DNA of 54,981 bases from CAYPZL01 sp964415045 (GCA_964415045.1 CAYPZL010000010.1:1-54981); one strand, 5' to 3'. Counted from the stretch's first letter, positions 8,094-17,263 are shown. The notes: generated by a model from the sequence alone, not told the origin. Made by a program: numbers and translations.

Positions 8094-9224
8094 ATGGGTA
8101 TGAAGACTTCTTTCGCGGCGGCATGTCTGCTTGTCGCCTGTTCGATGGTCTCGGCCGAGTCGATCTCTGTGTACATTGGGACGTACACCGGAGGCCGGAA
8201 TGCCGGCAAAGGGATTTACCGCAGCGCGCTCGACCTGAAGACGGGCGCGCTCAGCGACCCGGTCCTGGCGGCCGAGGCGAGGAATCCGTCCTTCCTCGAG
8301 ATTCATCCCACGGGGAAGTTCTTGTACGCCGTCAGCGAATCGGGCGGCGCCGGAAGCGTCAGCGCCTACAGGATCGAAAGCGGCACGGGAGACCTCACGC
8401 TTCTGAACCAGCGGCCCTCGGGCGGGTCCGGCCCGTGTCACGTGAGCGTCGATCACGCGGGAAGGAACGTGCTCGTCGCCAATTACGGCAGCGGCAGCGC
8501 CTCCGTGATTCCCATCCGGCCCGACGGCCGACTGGCCGAGCCGACCGGCTTCGTGCAGCACGAGGGCTCCAGTGTGAACGCGAAACGGCAAAAGGGCCCG
8601 CACGCCCATTCGATCAACGCCAGCCCGGACGACCGCTTCGCATTCGTCGCCGATCTCGGGATCGACAAGATCATGATCTACAGGCTGGACGTCGAAAAGG
8701 GCACGATCGTCGCCAACGATCCTGCGTGCGCGAAGGTTGCGCCCGGCGCGGGGCCCCGACACTTCGCCTTTCATCCGAACGGCAAGTACGCATATCTGAT
8801 CAACGAGCTTCACTGCACGATGACCGCCTTCGCCTACAACTCGGCTTCGGGCGCGCTGACGGAGATGCAGACCCTCACAACGCTTCCGGAAGGATTCGAC
8901 GGGTCCAATACGTGTGCCGAGGTGCGCGTGCACCCGGGCGGCGAATTTCTCTACGGCTCCAACCGGGGACACGACAGCATCGTGGTCTACCGCATCGACG
9001 CCGACAGAGGGACGTTGACCTTCGTAGAGCACGAGAGAGCCGGCATCAAGACGCCGCGCAATTTCAACATCGACCCGACCGGGACGTTTTGCCTCGTGGC
9101 CAACCAGGGCGGCGACAGCGTGGTTGTCTTTCGGATCGACCCCAGGACCGGCGCGCTGACGCCGACGGGATACAAGATCTCCGTCTCCAGGCCCGTCTGC
9201 ATCCGCTTCGCAGCGAGGCCGTGA
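8094..9224 (+). CDS. Secreted lactonase (6-phosphogluconolactonase/YbhE-type seven-bladed propeller)
   Basis: The 376-residue protein has a signal peptide (MGMKTSFAAACLLVACSMVSA) followed by VYIGTYTGGRNAGKGIYR, the standard start of the lactonase family. Propeller repeats of the type NPSFLEIHPTGKFLYAVSE, GPCHVSVDHAGRNVLVANYGSGS and PRHFAFHPNGKYAYLINEL follow. Cytoplasmic relatives hydrolyse 6-phosphogluconolactone; exported relatives may act on other sugar lactones. I chose the ATG at 8094 because AAGGAGA lies 8 bases upstream; ATG at 8100 is nearly as good. Export and neighbouring sugar genes suggest a catabolic role (inference). Confidence 0.9.
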   Translation: MGMKTSFAAACLLVACSMVSAESISVYIGTYTGGRNAGKGIYRSALDLKTGALSDPVLAAEARNPSFLEIHPTGKFLYAVSESGGAGSVSAYRIESGTGDLTLLNQRPSGGSGPCHVSVDHAGRNVLVANYGSGSASVIPIRPDGRLAEPTGFVQHEGSSVNAKRQKGPHAHSINASPDDRFAFVADLGIDKIMIYRLDVEKGTIVANDPACAKVAPGAGPRHFAFHPNGKYAYLINELHCTMTAFAYNSASGALTEMQTLTTLPEGFDGSNTCAEVRVHPGGEFLYGSNRGHDSIVVYRIDADRGTLTFVEHERAGIKTPRNFNIDPTGTFCLVANQGGDSVVVFRIDPRTGALTPTGYKISVSRPVCIRFAARP

Positions 9225-9272
9225 CGTTCCGGGGCGAAGAACAATTTGCGTCATTGAATTCAGGAGTTGCAC

Positions 9273-11189
9273 ATGAAGACCGTAAAGAACCGCGCCGCAC
9301 TTCTGCTTGTCGTTCTCTTCTGTTTGCCCCGGATCGTCCAGGCGGCTGACGACGCAGCGCTTTGGCCCAGTGACGCGCTGACCAAGGTGCTGCGCTCTGA
9401 TACGTGCCCGGTTGGCACCGAACCGGCGCTTTCGATCAGCGGCGCCCGCGGTGAGATTGTCAGCGCGCAGGCCGTCTTTCGGCCCCGGCGCGACGTGGAG
9501 GCTGCCTCCGCGCGCCTTACCGACCTGCGTGCCGCGCAAGGAGACGCGATCATCCCCGCCTCGGCCGCCAGACTCTGGTGGGTGCGATACATCGACATCG
9601 ACCGCAACACCGCCGGCATCCCGGACGACGAACTGGCGGTCAAAGCGCCGGCCAGTGTCCCCGATCCATTCTGGGAAGCCGCCGAGATTCCCTTGCAGGC
9701 CGACCGGGTCCAGCCGATCTGGATCGAGCTGCGCGTTCCCGGGGATGCCGGGTCGGGCGACTATCACGGGACACTGACGGTGCGCGCGGGGGCCGACTCA
9801 TTTGCCTTGCCGGTGCGGCTGCACGTCTGGGACTTCGAGGTCCCCCGCGAGCGGCACCTGTCGGTCATCAACTGGTGGAGCTTCCCGGGACTCGGCTTCA
9901 AGGACGTCAAATCCTACAGCCCCGAATACTGGGATCTGCTCGGGCGGTTCTGCGTCTTTTTGGTCGAGCACCGCCAGACGGACGTCTCGACCTCGCTCGG
10001 CCTGATTCAGGAAACGAGCGAGGACGAGCAGAGCTACACGTATGACACCAGCCGCCTGGAGAAATACGCCGAGACGGCTTTTGCCGCGGGCATTCGGCAG
10101 ATTCATCTTCATTCGGTGGGCCGGCGGACGGCGAACATTACAGACCCGAGCAGCCGGATTGTACCCAACGAGTCGAGCCTGCGCCGCCTGGCCGCGTGGG
10201 AAAAGGTCATCCAACACCGCAATTGGCGCGACCGCTTCCTGGTCAGCATTTCGGACGAGCCTTTCATTCACCACGAGGAGACCTACGCGGCCATGGTCGA
10301 CCGCGTGCACGAGATCGCGCCGAGCGTCCGCTGTATCGAGGCGGTGGAGACCGAGTACTTGGGCGCGCTGGACGTGTACGTTCCCAAGCTCAGCCACCTC
10401 AACCTGTGGTACCCGCGCTTCCGAGACGCCCAGCGCGAGGGCGCCGAGCTGTGGTTCTATACCTGCTGCCATCCGGTCGGGCGCTACCCGAACCGCTTCC
10501 TGGATCAGTCGCCCCTGAAGGTCCGCGTGCTGCACTGGATCAATTACCTCTACGACCTGGACGGTTATCTCCACTGGGGCCTGAATCACTTCGCCGGAGA
10601 CGATCCCTACAGCCAGGAGGGAATCAGCCGGGGTTTGCCGCTCGGCGACCGCGCGATCGCATACCCGGGCGCCGAGGGCCTGATCGGTTCACTGCGCTTC
10701 AGCGCCATGCGCGACGGCCTGCAGGACTACGAGTATCTCTGGGTGCTGGAGAACGAGCTGTCCCGGATCAAGGAAAGGGTGGGCAAGGACGCGTTCTGGC
10801 TCGATCCGCGTCAGAGGCCGCTGGAGCTCTGCCGCCGGGTCGTGTGGTCGTTCCATGAGTACACGCGCGACGCCGGCGCCATGCTGGACACGCGCGCCGC
10901 CGTCGCCCGTGAGATCGAAGCGCTGCGCAGCGAGCCTCTTCTGATCGTGCAGACGTCACCGCCGGAGGGAACGATTGTGCCGGCCGGCCCGCGCAACATC
11001 GGCGTTCGCGGCCTGGCGCCGCCCGGGGCAAAGGTCACGCTCAACGGCCGGCCCGTGCAGAACATCCGCCCCAGCGGCTACTTCCTCCAGGCGCATTTCA
11101 TGTCCGAAAGCAATCCCGTGATTGAGATCACGGTCGAACACAATGGCAAAAAACGTACTGCGAAGCGCACGTTCCGACTGACCGATTAG
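9273..11189 (+). CDS. DUF4091 / GH123-like secreted glycosidase candidate
   Basis: The 638-residue protein has a signal peptide (LLLVVLFCLPRIVQA) and an N-terminal beta domain with IWIELRVPGDAGSGDYHGTLTV. A barrel-type domain follows with SVINWWSFPGL and ending in the DUF4091 signature GLIGSLRFSAMRDGLQDYEYLWVLE at about 465-490. GH123 and DUF4091 proteins are N-acetylhexosaminidase-like enzymes or unassigned relatives. A short C-terminal beta domain (about 550-638, LIVQTSPPEGTIVPAGP onward) looks like an Ig-type fold. The ATG at 9273 follows CAGGAG; a TTG two codons earlier is less likely. Substrate unknown. Confidence 0.8.
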   Translation: MKTVKNRAALLLVVLFCLPRIVQAADDAALWPSDALTKVLRSDTCPVGTEPALSISGARGEIVSAQAVFRPRRDVEAASARLTDLRAAQGDAIIPASAARLWWVRYIDIDRNTAGIPDDELAVKAPASVPDPFWEAAEIPLQADRVQPIWIELRVPGDAGSGDYHGTLTVRAGADSFALPVRLHVWDFEVPRERHLSVINWWSFPGLGFKDVKSYSPEYWDLLGRFCVFLVEHRQTDVSTSLGLIQETSEDEQSYTYDTSRLEKYAETAFAAGIRQIHLHSVGRRTANITDPSSRIVPNESSLRRLAAWEKVIQHRNWRDRFLVSISDEPFIHHEETYAAMVDRVHEIAPSVRCIEAVETEYLGALDVYVPKLSHLNLWYPRFRDAQREGAELWFYTCCHPVGRYPNRFLDQSPLKVRVLHWINYLYDLDGYLHWGLNHFAGDDPYSQEGISRGLPLGDRAIAYPGAEGLIGSLRFSAMRDGLQDYEYLWVLENELSRIKERVGKDAFWLDPRQRPLELCRRVVWSFHEYTRDAGAMLDTRAAVAREIEALRSEPLLIVQTSPPEGTIVPAGPRNIGVRGLAPPGAKVTLNGRPVQNIRPSGYFLQAHFMSESNPVIEITVEHNGKKRTAKRTFRLTD

Positions 11190-11193
11190 CCTG

Positions 11194-11219
11194 GCCGGGG
11201 AGGCAGCCCCACTCCCGGC
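11194..11219 (+). terminator. GC-rich hairpin after the DUF4091 gene
   Basis: GCCGGGGAG (11194-11202) can pair with CTCCCGGC (11212-11219) with one bulge, five bases after the stop codon. No clear T-run follows, so it is a weak terminator candidate. Confidence 0.3.
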
Positions 11220-11271
11220 AAGGTCTTTACGCTGACATCTTATGCGAATTATGATTGCTCTTTGCGCAGGT

Positions 11272-11373
11272 TGTCATCCTGAACGAAGCGCAGCGGAGTG
11301 AAGGATCTGGGCTGCGTACGAGGGAAACTCCTCATGCTCAGGCCAGATCCTTCGCCTGCGGCTCAGGGTGACA
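11272..11373. repeat. Dispersed inverted repeat with TGTCATCCTGA ends
   Basis: The element starts TGTCATCCTGA (11272-11282) and ends TCAGGGTGACA (11363-11373); the ends are complementary with one mismatch. Inner words GAAGGATCT and AGATCCTTC also pair. This belongs to the widely dispersed GTCATCCTGAG...GAAGGATCT intergenic repeat type seen in many bacteria. It fills most of the gap between two sugar-enzyme genes; no coding capacity is seen. Confidence 0.75.
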
Positions 11374-11425
11374 CAGTCCTATTGCGTAAGGATTTTTCCG
11401 AATCCGTGTTTTTAGGAGGCACGTC

Positions 11426-13102
11426 ATGAAAGCGAACTGGTCCAAACGAGCTCTCTGGTGCGGCGTCCTGCTGGCAGCTTCGATCGTCCCGCGTGTGGTT
11501 GCCGAAACGCTGTATAACGGTATCGAGCTGCCCGAACCGTGGCCCCCGAGAATCGCCAAATTGACGAGGGAGCCGATGCCGGTGCCCTATCTGGAGAACC
11601 GTCCTGCGGTTGTTCCCATCGACGTAGGGCGGCAGTTGTTCGTCGACGATTTTCTCATCGAGCAAACCACGCTGAAACGCACGTACCACAGACCCCGTTA
11701 CCATCCCGACAACCCGATCCTCAAGCCCGACAAACCGTGGGAGCGTGGTGACAGCGCCCTGGCGGCGGCGCCCTTCAGCGACGGCGTCTTCTACGATCCG
11801 AAGGACAAGCTGTTCAAGATGTGGTACATGGGCGGCTACATCGCCAGCACCTGCCTGGCAACCAGCCGGGACGGAATCCACTGGGACAAACCGTCGTTCG
11901 ACGTCCGCCCGGGAACCAACGAAACCCTCAGCCACCGGCAGGGAGACCCCGCCAGCGGCGGACGATACCGCGATTCGAGCACCGTCTGGCTCGACTGGGA
12001 CGACCCGGACCCGCAGCGGCGCTTCAAGATGTTCACCACCACCGCCATCCCACGCCGGTGGAGTCTGGCGCTGCGCTGTTCGGCCGACGGCGTCCATTGG
12101 TCGCAGCCCCGCGCCGTCAGCGGGACCCGGATCGGCGACCGAACGACGGTGCACTACAATCCGTTCCGCAAGAAATGGGTCTTCGGCCTGCGCATCAGCC
12201 AGGCCGGCGTCGGCCGGGCCCGCGCGTATTTCGAGCATTCCGACGCCGTGGCCGGGACCGAAGAGCTGGCTGACAAGGCGGTTCCCTGGATAAACGCCGA
12301 CCGCCTCGACCCGCATCATCCCGACCCGAAGTACAGCAACATCGAGCCTCAGCTCTACAACCACGACGCCGTGGCCTACGAGAGCCTCATGCTCGGGTTG
12401 TTTTCCATCTGGCAGGGCCCGCCCAACAGCGAATGCGCGAAACTCAAGATCCAGAAACGCAACGAGGTGCTGGTGGGCTTCAGCCGCGACGGGTTCCACT
12501 GGCATCGCCCGGACCGGAGGCGCTTCCTGACCGTCAATCCCACCGAAGGGGCCTGGAACTGGGGCAACGTGCAGAGCGCGGGCGGCTGTTGTCTCATCGT
12601 GAAAGACAAGCTCTACTTCTACGTCAGCGGTCGCGGACTGGGAGACCGTTTCTGGGACGGCAACTGCAACACGGGTCTGGCGACGATGCGGCGCGACGGA
12701 TTCGCATCCATGGACGCCGGCGGCGAGGCAGGGACGCTCACCACCCGCCCCGTGACATTCCGAGGCAAGTATCTCTTCGTCAACGCCGATGTCCCCGACG
12801 GCGAACTACGTGCCGAAGTGCTCGACCGGACCGGCAACGTGGTGGAGCCCTATACGAAGGCGAACTGTAGAACTCTGCGCGGCGATACGACTCTCGCGCG
12901 AATCCGGTGGAACGGCGCGGACGATCTCTCGGCCCTGTCCGGCCGGGCGGTGCGGTTCCGCTTCCACCTGGCCAACGGCAGTCTCTACTCCTTCTGGGTC
13001 AGCCCCGAGACCTCCGGCGCCAGCTACGGCTTCGTCGCCGCCGGAGGACCGGGCTTCACAGGCTCCCGGGACACCGTGGGCGAGGCGGCCTATGCATACT
13101 GA
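11426..13102 (+). CDS. Secreted GH32/GH43-like five-bladed propeller protein
   Basis: The 558-residue protein begins with a signal peptide (about 1-27). It reads GRQLFVDDFLIEQTTLKRTYHRP and NPILKPDKPWER, then propeller-type segments (DGVFYDPKDKLFKMWYMGGY, STCLATSRDGIHWDKP, TVHYNPFRKKWVFGLRI, EVLVGFSRDGFHWHRP). These YDPKDKLFKMWY and SRDGIHW words are typical of five-bladed propeller glycosidases of GH32, GH43 and relatives. A C-terminal beta-sandwich (about 430-558, FRGKYLFVNADVPDGELRAEVLD) may bind carbohydrate. An AGGAGG site precedes the ATG. The exact family and activity are unknown; it is common in planctomycetes as an unnamed protein. Confidence 0.7.
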   Translation: MKANWSKRALWCGVLLAASIVPRVVAETLYNGIELPEPWPPRIAKLTREPMPVPYLENRPAVVPIDVGRQLFVDDFLIEQTTLKRTYHRPRYHPDNPILKPDKPWERGDSALAAAPFSDGVFYDPKDKLFKMWYMGGYIASTCLATSRDGIHWDKPSFDVRPGTNETLSHRQGDPASGGRYRDSSTVWLDWDDPDPQRRFKMFTTTAIPRRWSLALRCSADGVHWSQPRAVSGTRIGDRTTVHYNPFRKKWVFGLRISQAGVGRARAYFEHSDAVAGTEELADKAVPWINADRLDPHHPDPKYSNIEPQLYNHDAVAYESLMLGLFSIWQGPPNSECAKLKIQKRNEVLVGFSRDGFHWHRPDRRRFLTVNPTEGAWNWGNVQSAGGCCLIVKDKLYFYVSGRGLGDRFWDGNCNTGLATMRRDGFASMDAGGEAGTLTTRPVTFRGKYLFVNADVPDGELRAEVLDRTGNVVEPYTKANCRTLRGDTTLARIRWNGADDLSALSGRAVRFRFHLANGSLYSFWVSPETSGASYGFVAAGGPGFTGSRDTVGEAAYAY

Positions 13103-13141
13103 GGCGCCGGACAACAGAGCGATCGCGAGGGCAGCCGGGGG

Positions 13142-13515
13142 TCAATCGTCCCCGGACGTGGGCATTCGCTGGGACGCGTGTTCGGTCGTAACGAGGCCGG
13201 CGGGCGCGTTGCGGCGGTACACAATCCTTCCGCCCACAATCGTGTAGTCCACCCGGGCCGACATGATCCGCTCCGGTGGCGCCGTCACCAAGTCCGTGTC
13301 GAACATCACGACGTCGCCGAGATAGCCGACCCGGATCATGCCTTTGCGATCTTCCATGAACTCGGCGCGGGCCGAACCGAGCGTGTAGAGCTCGACGGCC
13401 TTCTCCATACGGAGTTTCTGATCGGGAAACCATCCGTCGCCGGCTTCGCCGAGCCGGTCCTTGCGCGTGACGGCGGCGTACAGATCTTCCAGCGGGTCGA
13501 TCGGTTCGGCATCAT
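13142..13515 (-). pseudogene. C-terminal fragment of a YtcJ-type amidohydrolase
   Basis: On the minus strand the frame reads DPLEDLYAAVTRKDRLGEAGDGWFPDQKLRMEKAVELYTLGSARAEFMEDRKGMIRVGYLGDVVMFDTDL and ends with VDYTIVGGRIVYRRN. This matches the last third of amidohydrolase family 3 (YtcJ-like) proteins. The metal-binding N-terminus (HTH, barrel strands) is absent. The frame is closed by a TAA just upstream of the GEAPDDAEPID segment, and no start codon fits. It is therefore a decayed remnant. An ATG at 13408 could start an 88-residue product but would leave no active site. Confidence 0.65.
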
Positions 13516-13760
13516 CAGGAGCTTCTCCTTACAGCCGCAGTTTCGCAGATGTCCGTTCGCCAAAGCTGCCACGCCGGACAGTACGCAAAGGCGATTCTAT
13601 AACGCCCCGGAGCGACCTTCAAACTCAATTTCCGCCGGGTGTACGAGAGATTCCGCCCTTTCTGCCGAAGCGTGTCTCTGGTAGAATGGCCGCACGTGCG
13701 CGAACGGCACCGCGTTCTCTTCGGTAATTCTATACCTTTTTCAGGCGTTGGGAGGTGGAC

Positions 13761-14723
13761 ATGAGTGTGGACGAATGTCACGCGAACGCAACCGGACGCA
13801 GGGAGTTTCTCTCGCGGCTTTCCCTGGCCGTCACCGGCTCGGCCCTGGCCGTGGGCAAGACGTCCCGGGCGACGGAGACTCCGCCGGCGCCCCTGCTGCC
13901 GACGATTCGGCTCGGAGACCACCGCGTCACCCGCCTGATCGCCGGCTCGAACCCCGTCAGCGGATACTCCTACATGGGTCCCATCCTCGACCGGCACATG
14001 CGCGAGTACTTCACGCCCGCACAGACGGTCGAGTTTCTGTGGAGCTGCGAGCGCGCGGGGATCAACACGCACCAGTTCAGCGACCCGGAGAAGATGGCCG
14101 GCGTCTTTCGCACGCTGCGCCGGCGCGGCTCGAAGATGAAGTTCATCGGCCTCCACGCCGGCGGATCGGGACGCGCTCCCGTCGAGAAGGTGGTCCGGGA
14201 CACGCAGCCCATCGCCATCGTCCATCACGGCGGCGTGACCGACCGATTGTTTCGGGAAGGCAAGAGCCGGGAGGTCCGCGATTTCGTGAAGCGCGTGCGC
14301 GACGCCGGGGTGTTGGCCGGCGTCTCGGCCCACAATCCCGCCTGCATCCGGCGCATCGCCGACGAGGGATGGCCGGTCGATTTCTTCATGACGTGTTTCT
14401 ACTACCTCACGAGATCGCAGGAGGAGATGGACAAGATGCCTCCGGTCGTGACGTTGCAGATCGGCTATCCGTTCTTTGCCGGCGATCCGGCGGCGATGAC
14501 CGAGGTCGTTCGACAGGTGGACCAGCCGTGCCTGGGCTTCAAGATTCTCGCCGCCGGCCGCAAGTGCCACAAGAAACAGCTCGTGAAGGAGGCGTTCCAG
14601 TTCGCCTTCGAACACATCAAGCCGACCGACGCGGTGATCGTCGGCATGTATCCCCGCTTTGAGGATCAAATCCAGGAGAACGCCCAATACACGCGCCAGT
14701 TTGCAAAGCCGCCGAAAGCGTAG
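13761..14723 (+). CDS. Tat-exported TIM-barrel protein of unknown function
   Basis: The 320-residue protein carries a twin-arginine signal (GRREFLSRLSLAVTGSALAVG) and then IRLGDHRVTRLIAGSNPVSGYSY, resembling the first strand of aldo/keto-reductase-like barrels. Further strand-like segments follow: FIGLHAGG, IAIVHHGGVTDR, VLAGVSAHNP, DFFMTCFYYL, CLGFKILAAGR, AVIVGMYPR. There is no clear NADPH motif or catalytic Tyr/Lys set, so I do not call it a reductase. The ATG at 13761 follows GGGAGG; a GTG six bases earlier overlaps that site. It may form a unit with the PIG-L gene 26 bases downstream. Confidence 0.65.
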   Translation: MSVDECHANATGRREFLSRLSLAVTGSALAVGKTSRATETPPAPLLPTIRLGDHRVTRLIAGSNPVSGYSYMGPILDRHMREYFTPAQTVEFLWSCERAGINTHQFSDPEKMAGVFRTLRRRGSKMKFIGLHAGGSGRAPVEKVVRDTQPIAIVHHGGVTDRLFREGKSREVRDFVKRVRDAGVLAGVSAHNPACIRRIADEGWPVDFFMTCFYYLTRSQEEMDKMPPVVTLQIGYPFFAGDPAAMTEVVRQVDQPCLGFKILAAGRKCHKKQLVKEAFQFAFEHIKPTDAVIVGMYPRFEDQIQENAQYTRQFAKPPKA

Positions 14724-14749
14724 GGCCAATTTGATGGGAGGACCATGCA

Positions 14750-15754
14750 ATGAACGGAAGATCTGTCACAGTCCAATGGGTTGCCGGCGTTTTGTCGGCA
14801 GTTGCCGTTATGTGTTTGCTCGGCGTTGCGTCGGGCCAGGCGGCTGAAGGGACAACCGTCGCCGCGCCGCACGTTCTGGCTGCGGCGCTTGGTCCCGTGC
14901 CCAAGCCCGCGCCCGCGCCGGAAGCCGCCAACGGCAAGCTGCGCATCATCTGCTTCGGCGCGCATCCGGATGACAACGAATTCCGCGCCGGCGGCGTGGC
15001 GGCGCTGTGGGCCGCCCAGGGCCATCACGTCAAGTTCGTCTCCTGCACCAACGGCGACATCGGCCACTGGGGCATGGCCGGTGGGCCCCTGGCCCAGCGC
15101 CGCACCGCCGAGGTGCAGCGCTGCGCCGAGATCTTCGGCATCGAAACACAGGTGCTCGACATCCACGACGGAGAGATCATGCCAACGCTGGAGAACCGCA
15201 TGACCATCGTGCGCTTGATCCGCCAGTGGGGCGCCGACGTGGTGATGTGTCACCGCCCGAACGACTATCATCCCGACCACCGCAACGTCGCCCTGCTCAT
15301 CCGGGACGCCGGCTACATGGTCACGGTGCCGTTCTTCTGTCCCGAGACGCCGTATCTCAGGCGCAACCCGGTTTTCCTGTACTACCAGGACCGGTTCCAG
15401 AAACCGTACCCGTTCACGGCCGACATTGTGGTGAGCATCGATGAGGTGATCGAGAAGAAGCTGGACGCGGCTCTGGCGCTGGCCTCGCAGACGCTGGAAG
15501 GCGGGTGCGGCGGGTCGGAGAAACTGTATCCAAAAGACGATGCCGCCGCCCGCCGGGCCCGGGAAAAACAGGTCCGTCGGAGCTTCGACGGTCGCTTCGC
15601 CGGAACGGCCAACCGCTTCCGAAAGCAGCTCATCGACTGGTACGGCCAGGAAAAAGGCGGCAAGATCAAATACGCCGAAGCGTTCGAGATCGGCGAATAC
15701 GGACGCCGCCCCTCGAAGCAGGAAATCAAAAAGCTCTTCCCGTTCTACGACTGA
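14750..15754 (+). CDS. Secreted PIG-L family deacetylase
   Basis: The 334-residue protein has a signal peptide (about 1-32) and then the LmbE/PIG-L motif GAHPDDNE (A71-E77), whose His and Asp bind zinc. The second motif NDYHPDHRN supplies the other histidine. Members remove N-acetyl groups from GlcNAc-containing lipids, mycothiol precursors, chitobiose and related sugars. The C-terminal extension (about 240-334, with KQVRRSFDGRFAGTANRFRKQLIDWYG) is typical of the planctomycete secreted subgroup. A GGGAGG site lies upstream. Context suggests action on a carbohydrate in the periplasm; substrate unknown. Confidence 0.9.
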   Translation: MNGRSVTVQWVAGVLSAVAVMCLLGVASGQAAEGTTVAAPHVLAAALGPVPKPAPAPEAANGKLRIICFGAHPDDNEFRAGGVAALWAAQGHHVKFVSCTNGDIGHWGMAGGPLAQRRTAEVQRCAEIFGIETQVLDIHDGEIMPTLENRMTIVRLIRQWGADVVMCHRPNDYHPDHRNVALLIRDAGYMVTVPFFCPETPYLRRNPVFLYYQDRFQKPYPFTADIVVSIDEVIEKKLDAALALASQTLEGGCGGSEKLYPKDDAAARRAREKQVRRSFDGRFAGTANRFRKQLIDWYGQEKGGKIKYAEAFEIGEYGRRPSKQEIKKLFPFYD

Positions 15755-15809
15755 GAACCCCGGACGCTGCGGACACGAGTTCATCCATTCGCACAGAAGG
15801 GGCCAAGTG

Positions 15810-16241
15810 ATGAAAGACGCCACTCGTCTATTGTCCAGCGTCGTCGCGACGGTGGCGTTTCTTCATCCATCTCCGGCGCCGGCGAGACAAGAGGCAGCGT
15901 TTCCCGAATTCAAAGCGCATCTGGTGGCCCAGTTGCCCGGCGGGTACAAGGTCGCCGCCGTTGACATCAATCGGGACGGGCGTGCCGACATCGTGGGCCT
16001 AGCGACGAATCCTTCCTGCCTTGCCTGGTACGAGAATCCCGGTTGGAAGAAGCACGTTCTCGACGTGACCGGCGATTGCCGGGATGAGATCGTCGTGTGG
16101 GACCCCTTCGAGCTTTGGGTCTATACCCAGCACGACAGCCCCAGGAAAGGGCGACTCTACAAGCCCGCCCGAAGTCCGCTGTACAACTACTCGAACTACC
16201 AAACCACCGTGTCTCTGCCCGCCTGGTCGGCGAAGCCGTAG
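15810..16241 (+). pseudogene. In-frame chimera: VCBS-repeat N-terminus joined to a rhamnogalacturonan-lyase-type C-terminus
   Basis: The open frame is 143 residues. Residues 1-28 are a signal peptide. Residues 30-75 (AAVDINRDGRADIVGLATN, LAWYENPGWKKHVL) are one FG-GAP/VCBS repeat as in long integrin-like planctomycete proteins. At about residue 76 it changes abruptly to DVTGDCRDEIVVWDPFELWVYTQ and PLYNYSNYQTTVSLP, which resembles the end of rhamnogalacturonan lyase-type propeller proteins. A functional protein of either type would be several hundred residues longer. I read it as a deletion that fused two genes or removed most of one. No frameshift is seen, so a short protein may still be made. 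Confidence 0.55.
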
Positions 16242-16288
16242 AGACCGTTATCGGCAACCAGTCTGGCTCGCGCGGAAGAACAGCCGCT

Positions 16289-17263
16289 TCACGCTTCGCG
16301 CTTCACGAGGGGAAAGATATAGGGCTCCATCATTTTGCGGATGGTGAGGAAATCGTGCTGGTGCAGGCACTGGCGAATGACGTCGCGGTCGACCTGGTCG
16401 AGCCATTTCCAGACCTGCTCGGTGAACCGGACGTTCAGGGCGAAGATCTCACCGGCGTCCTGGCGAAAGGGCGCGACGTCGGCGGTGATCCAGCCGTCGT
16501 AGTCCAGCTCCTTGAGGTAGAAGAGGAACTCGGCGAATTCCCAGACGTTGCAGGCACCGGCGATGAGGTCCCAATCCAGCTTGCCGTTGTTGTCGTTGGT
16601 GTGGACGTAGAACGGCAGCCCGGCCGCGGCCACCTGCATCAGCGAATCGGCCGGAGGCTCGCCGCCGAAGGTGGAATGGCCGATGTCGATGGTCACTCCC
16701 AGGCCCTCCGTGCCGGCCGCCTGGCAGAGGAGAATCGTTCGAGCCGCCGACGAGAGCAGGTTGTGCACCCGCGTCTCGAACGGCTTGTACTCTAAGTGCA
16801 GCGTGATCTCGGGGCGGTACGAGGCCGCCTCGCGCACGACCTCCACCATCCTCTCCCAGGCACTGGCGTAGTGCACGTGAAAGGGATAGTCGTAGCCGTC
16901 GCTGAGGGGACAGCAGGTCACGCGCTCGGCGTCGAGCGCCGCCGCGGCGTCCTTGGCACGCTTGAGGTACTCCACAGCCCTCGCGCGCACCGCCGCATCG
17001 GGCGACGTAATCGACCCCTTCACGAACTCGGGGTCGGACTTGACGTTCACGTTGACCGCCGAGACGGCCAGCCCCAGCTTCACCAGCGTGGCTTTGACGT
17101 TGTCCACATCCCCAAGCTCGTGCGGGTATACGATTTCCACGCCTTGAACTCCCGGGATGCGCGCGATGTGCTCCAGCTTCGAGACCACGCTGAGATCCTC
17201 GCCGTACTCGCAGAAACGATCGCGTAGTCGCCCGAAAAAGGGACAAATAACGGCCTGCTTCAT
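16289..17263 (-). CDS. Sugar phosphate isomerase/epimerase-like protein (AP endonuclease 2 superfamily)
   Basis: The 324-residue protein, without signal peptide, fits the xylose-isomerase-like TIM barrel: EHIARIPGVQGVEIVYPHEL, AVNVNVKSDPEF, ITLHLEYKPFE, LGVTIDIGHSTFGGE, FYVHTNDNNGKLDWDL, YDGWITADVAPF. Metal ligands expected in this family are visible as Glu (HLEY), Asp/His (DIGHS) and His (VHTND). The last ligand, usually Glu, is Asp (TADVAP). Related proteins interconvert keto- and aldo-sugars such as rhamnose, tagatose or inosose derivatives. It is convergent with the truncated chimera and divergent from the sigma factor gene. Substrate unknown; rhamnose metabolism would fit the window. Confidence 0.8.
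   Translation of the reverse strand: MKQAVICPFFGRLRDRFCEYGEDLSVVSKLEHIARIPGVQGVEIVYPHELGDVDNVKATLVKLGLAVSAVNVNVKSDPEFVKGSITSPDAAVRARAVEYLKRAKDAAAALDAERVTCCPLSDGYDYPFHVHYASAWERMVEVVREAASYRPEITLHLEYKPFETRVHNLLSSAARTILLCQAAGTEGLGVTIDIGHSTFGGEPPADSLMQVAAAGLPFYVHTNDNNGKLDWDLIAGACNVWEFAEFLFYLKELDYDGWITADVAPFRQDAGEIFALNVRFTEQVWKWLDQVDRDVIRQCLHQHDFLTIRKMMEPYIFPLVKREA

Noticed and set aside
13761..14723. Calling the Tat-exported barrel protein an aldo/keto reductase
   Set aside because: Only strand-like segments resemble that fold; the catalytic Asp-Tyr-Lys-His set and NADPH-binding pattern are not seen.
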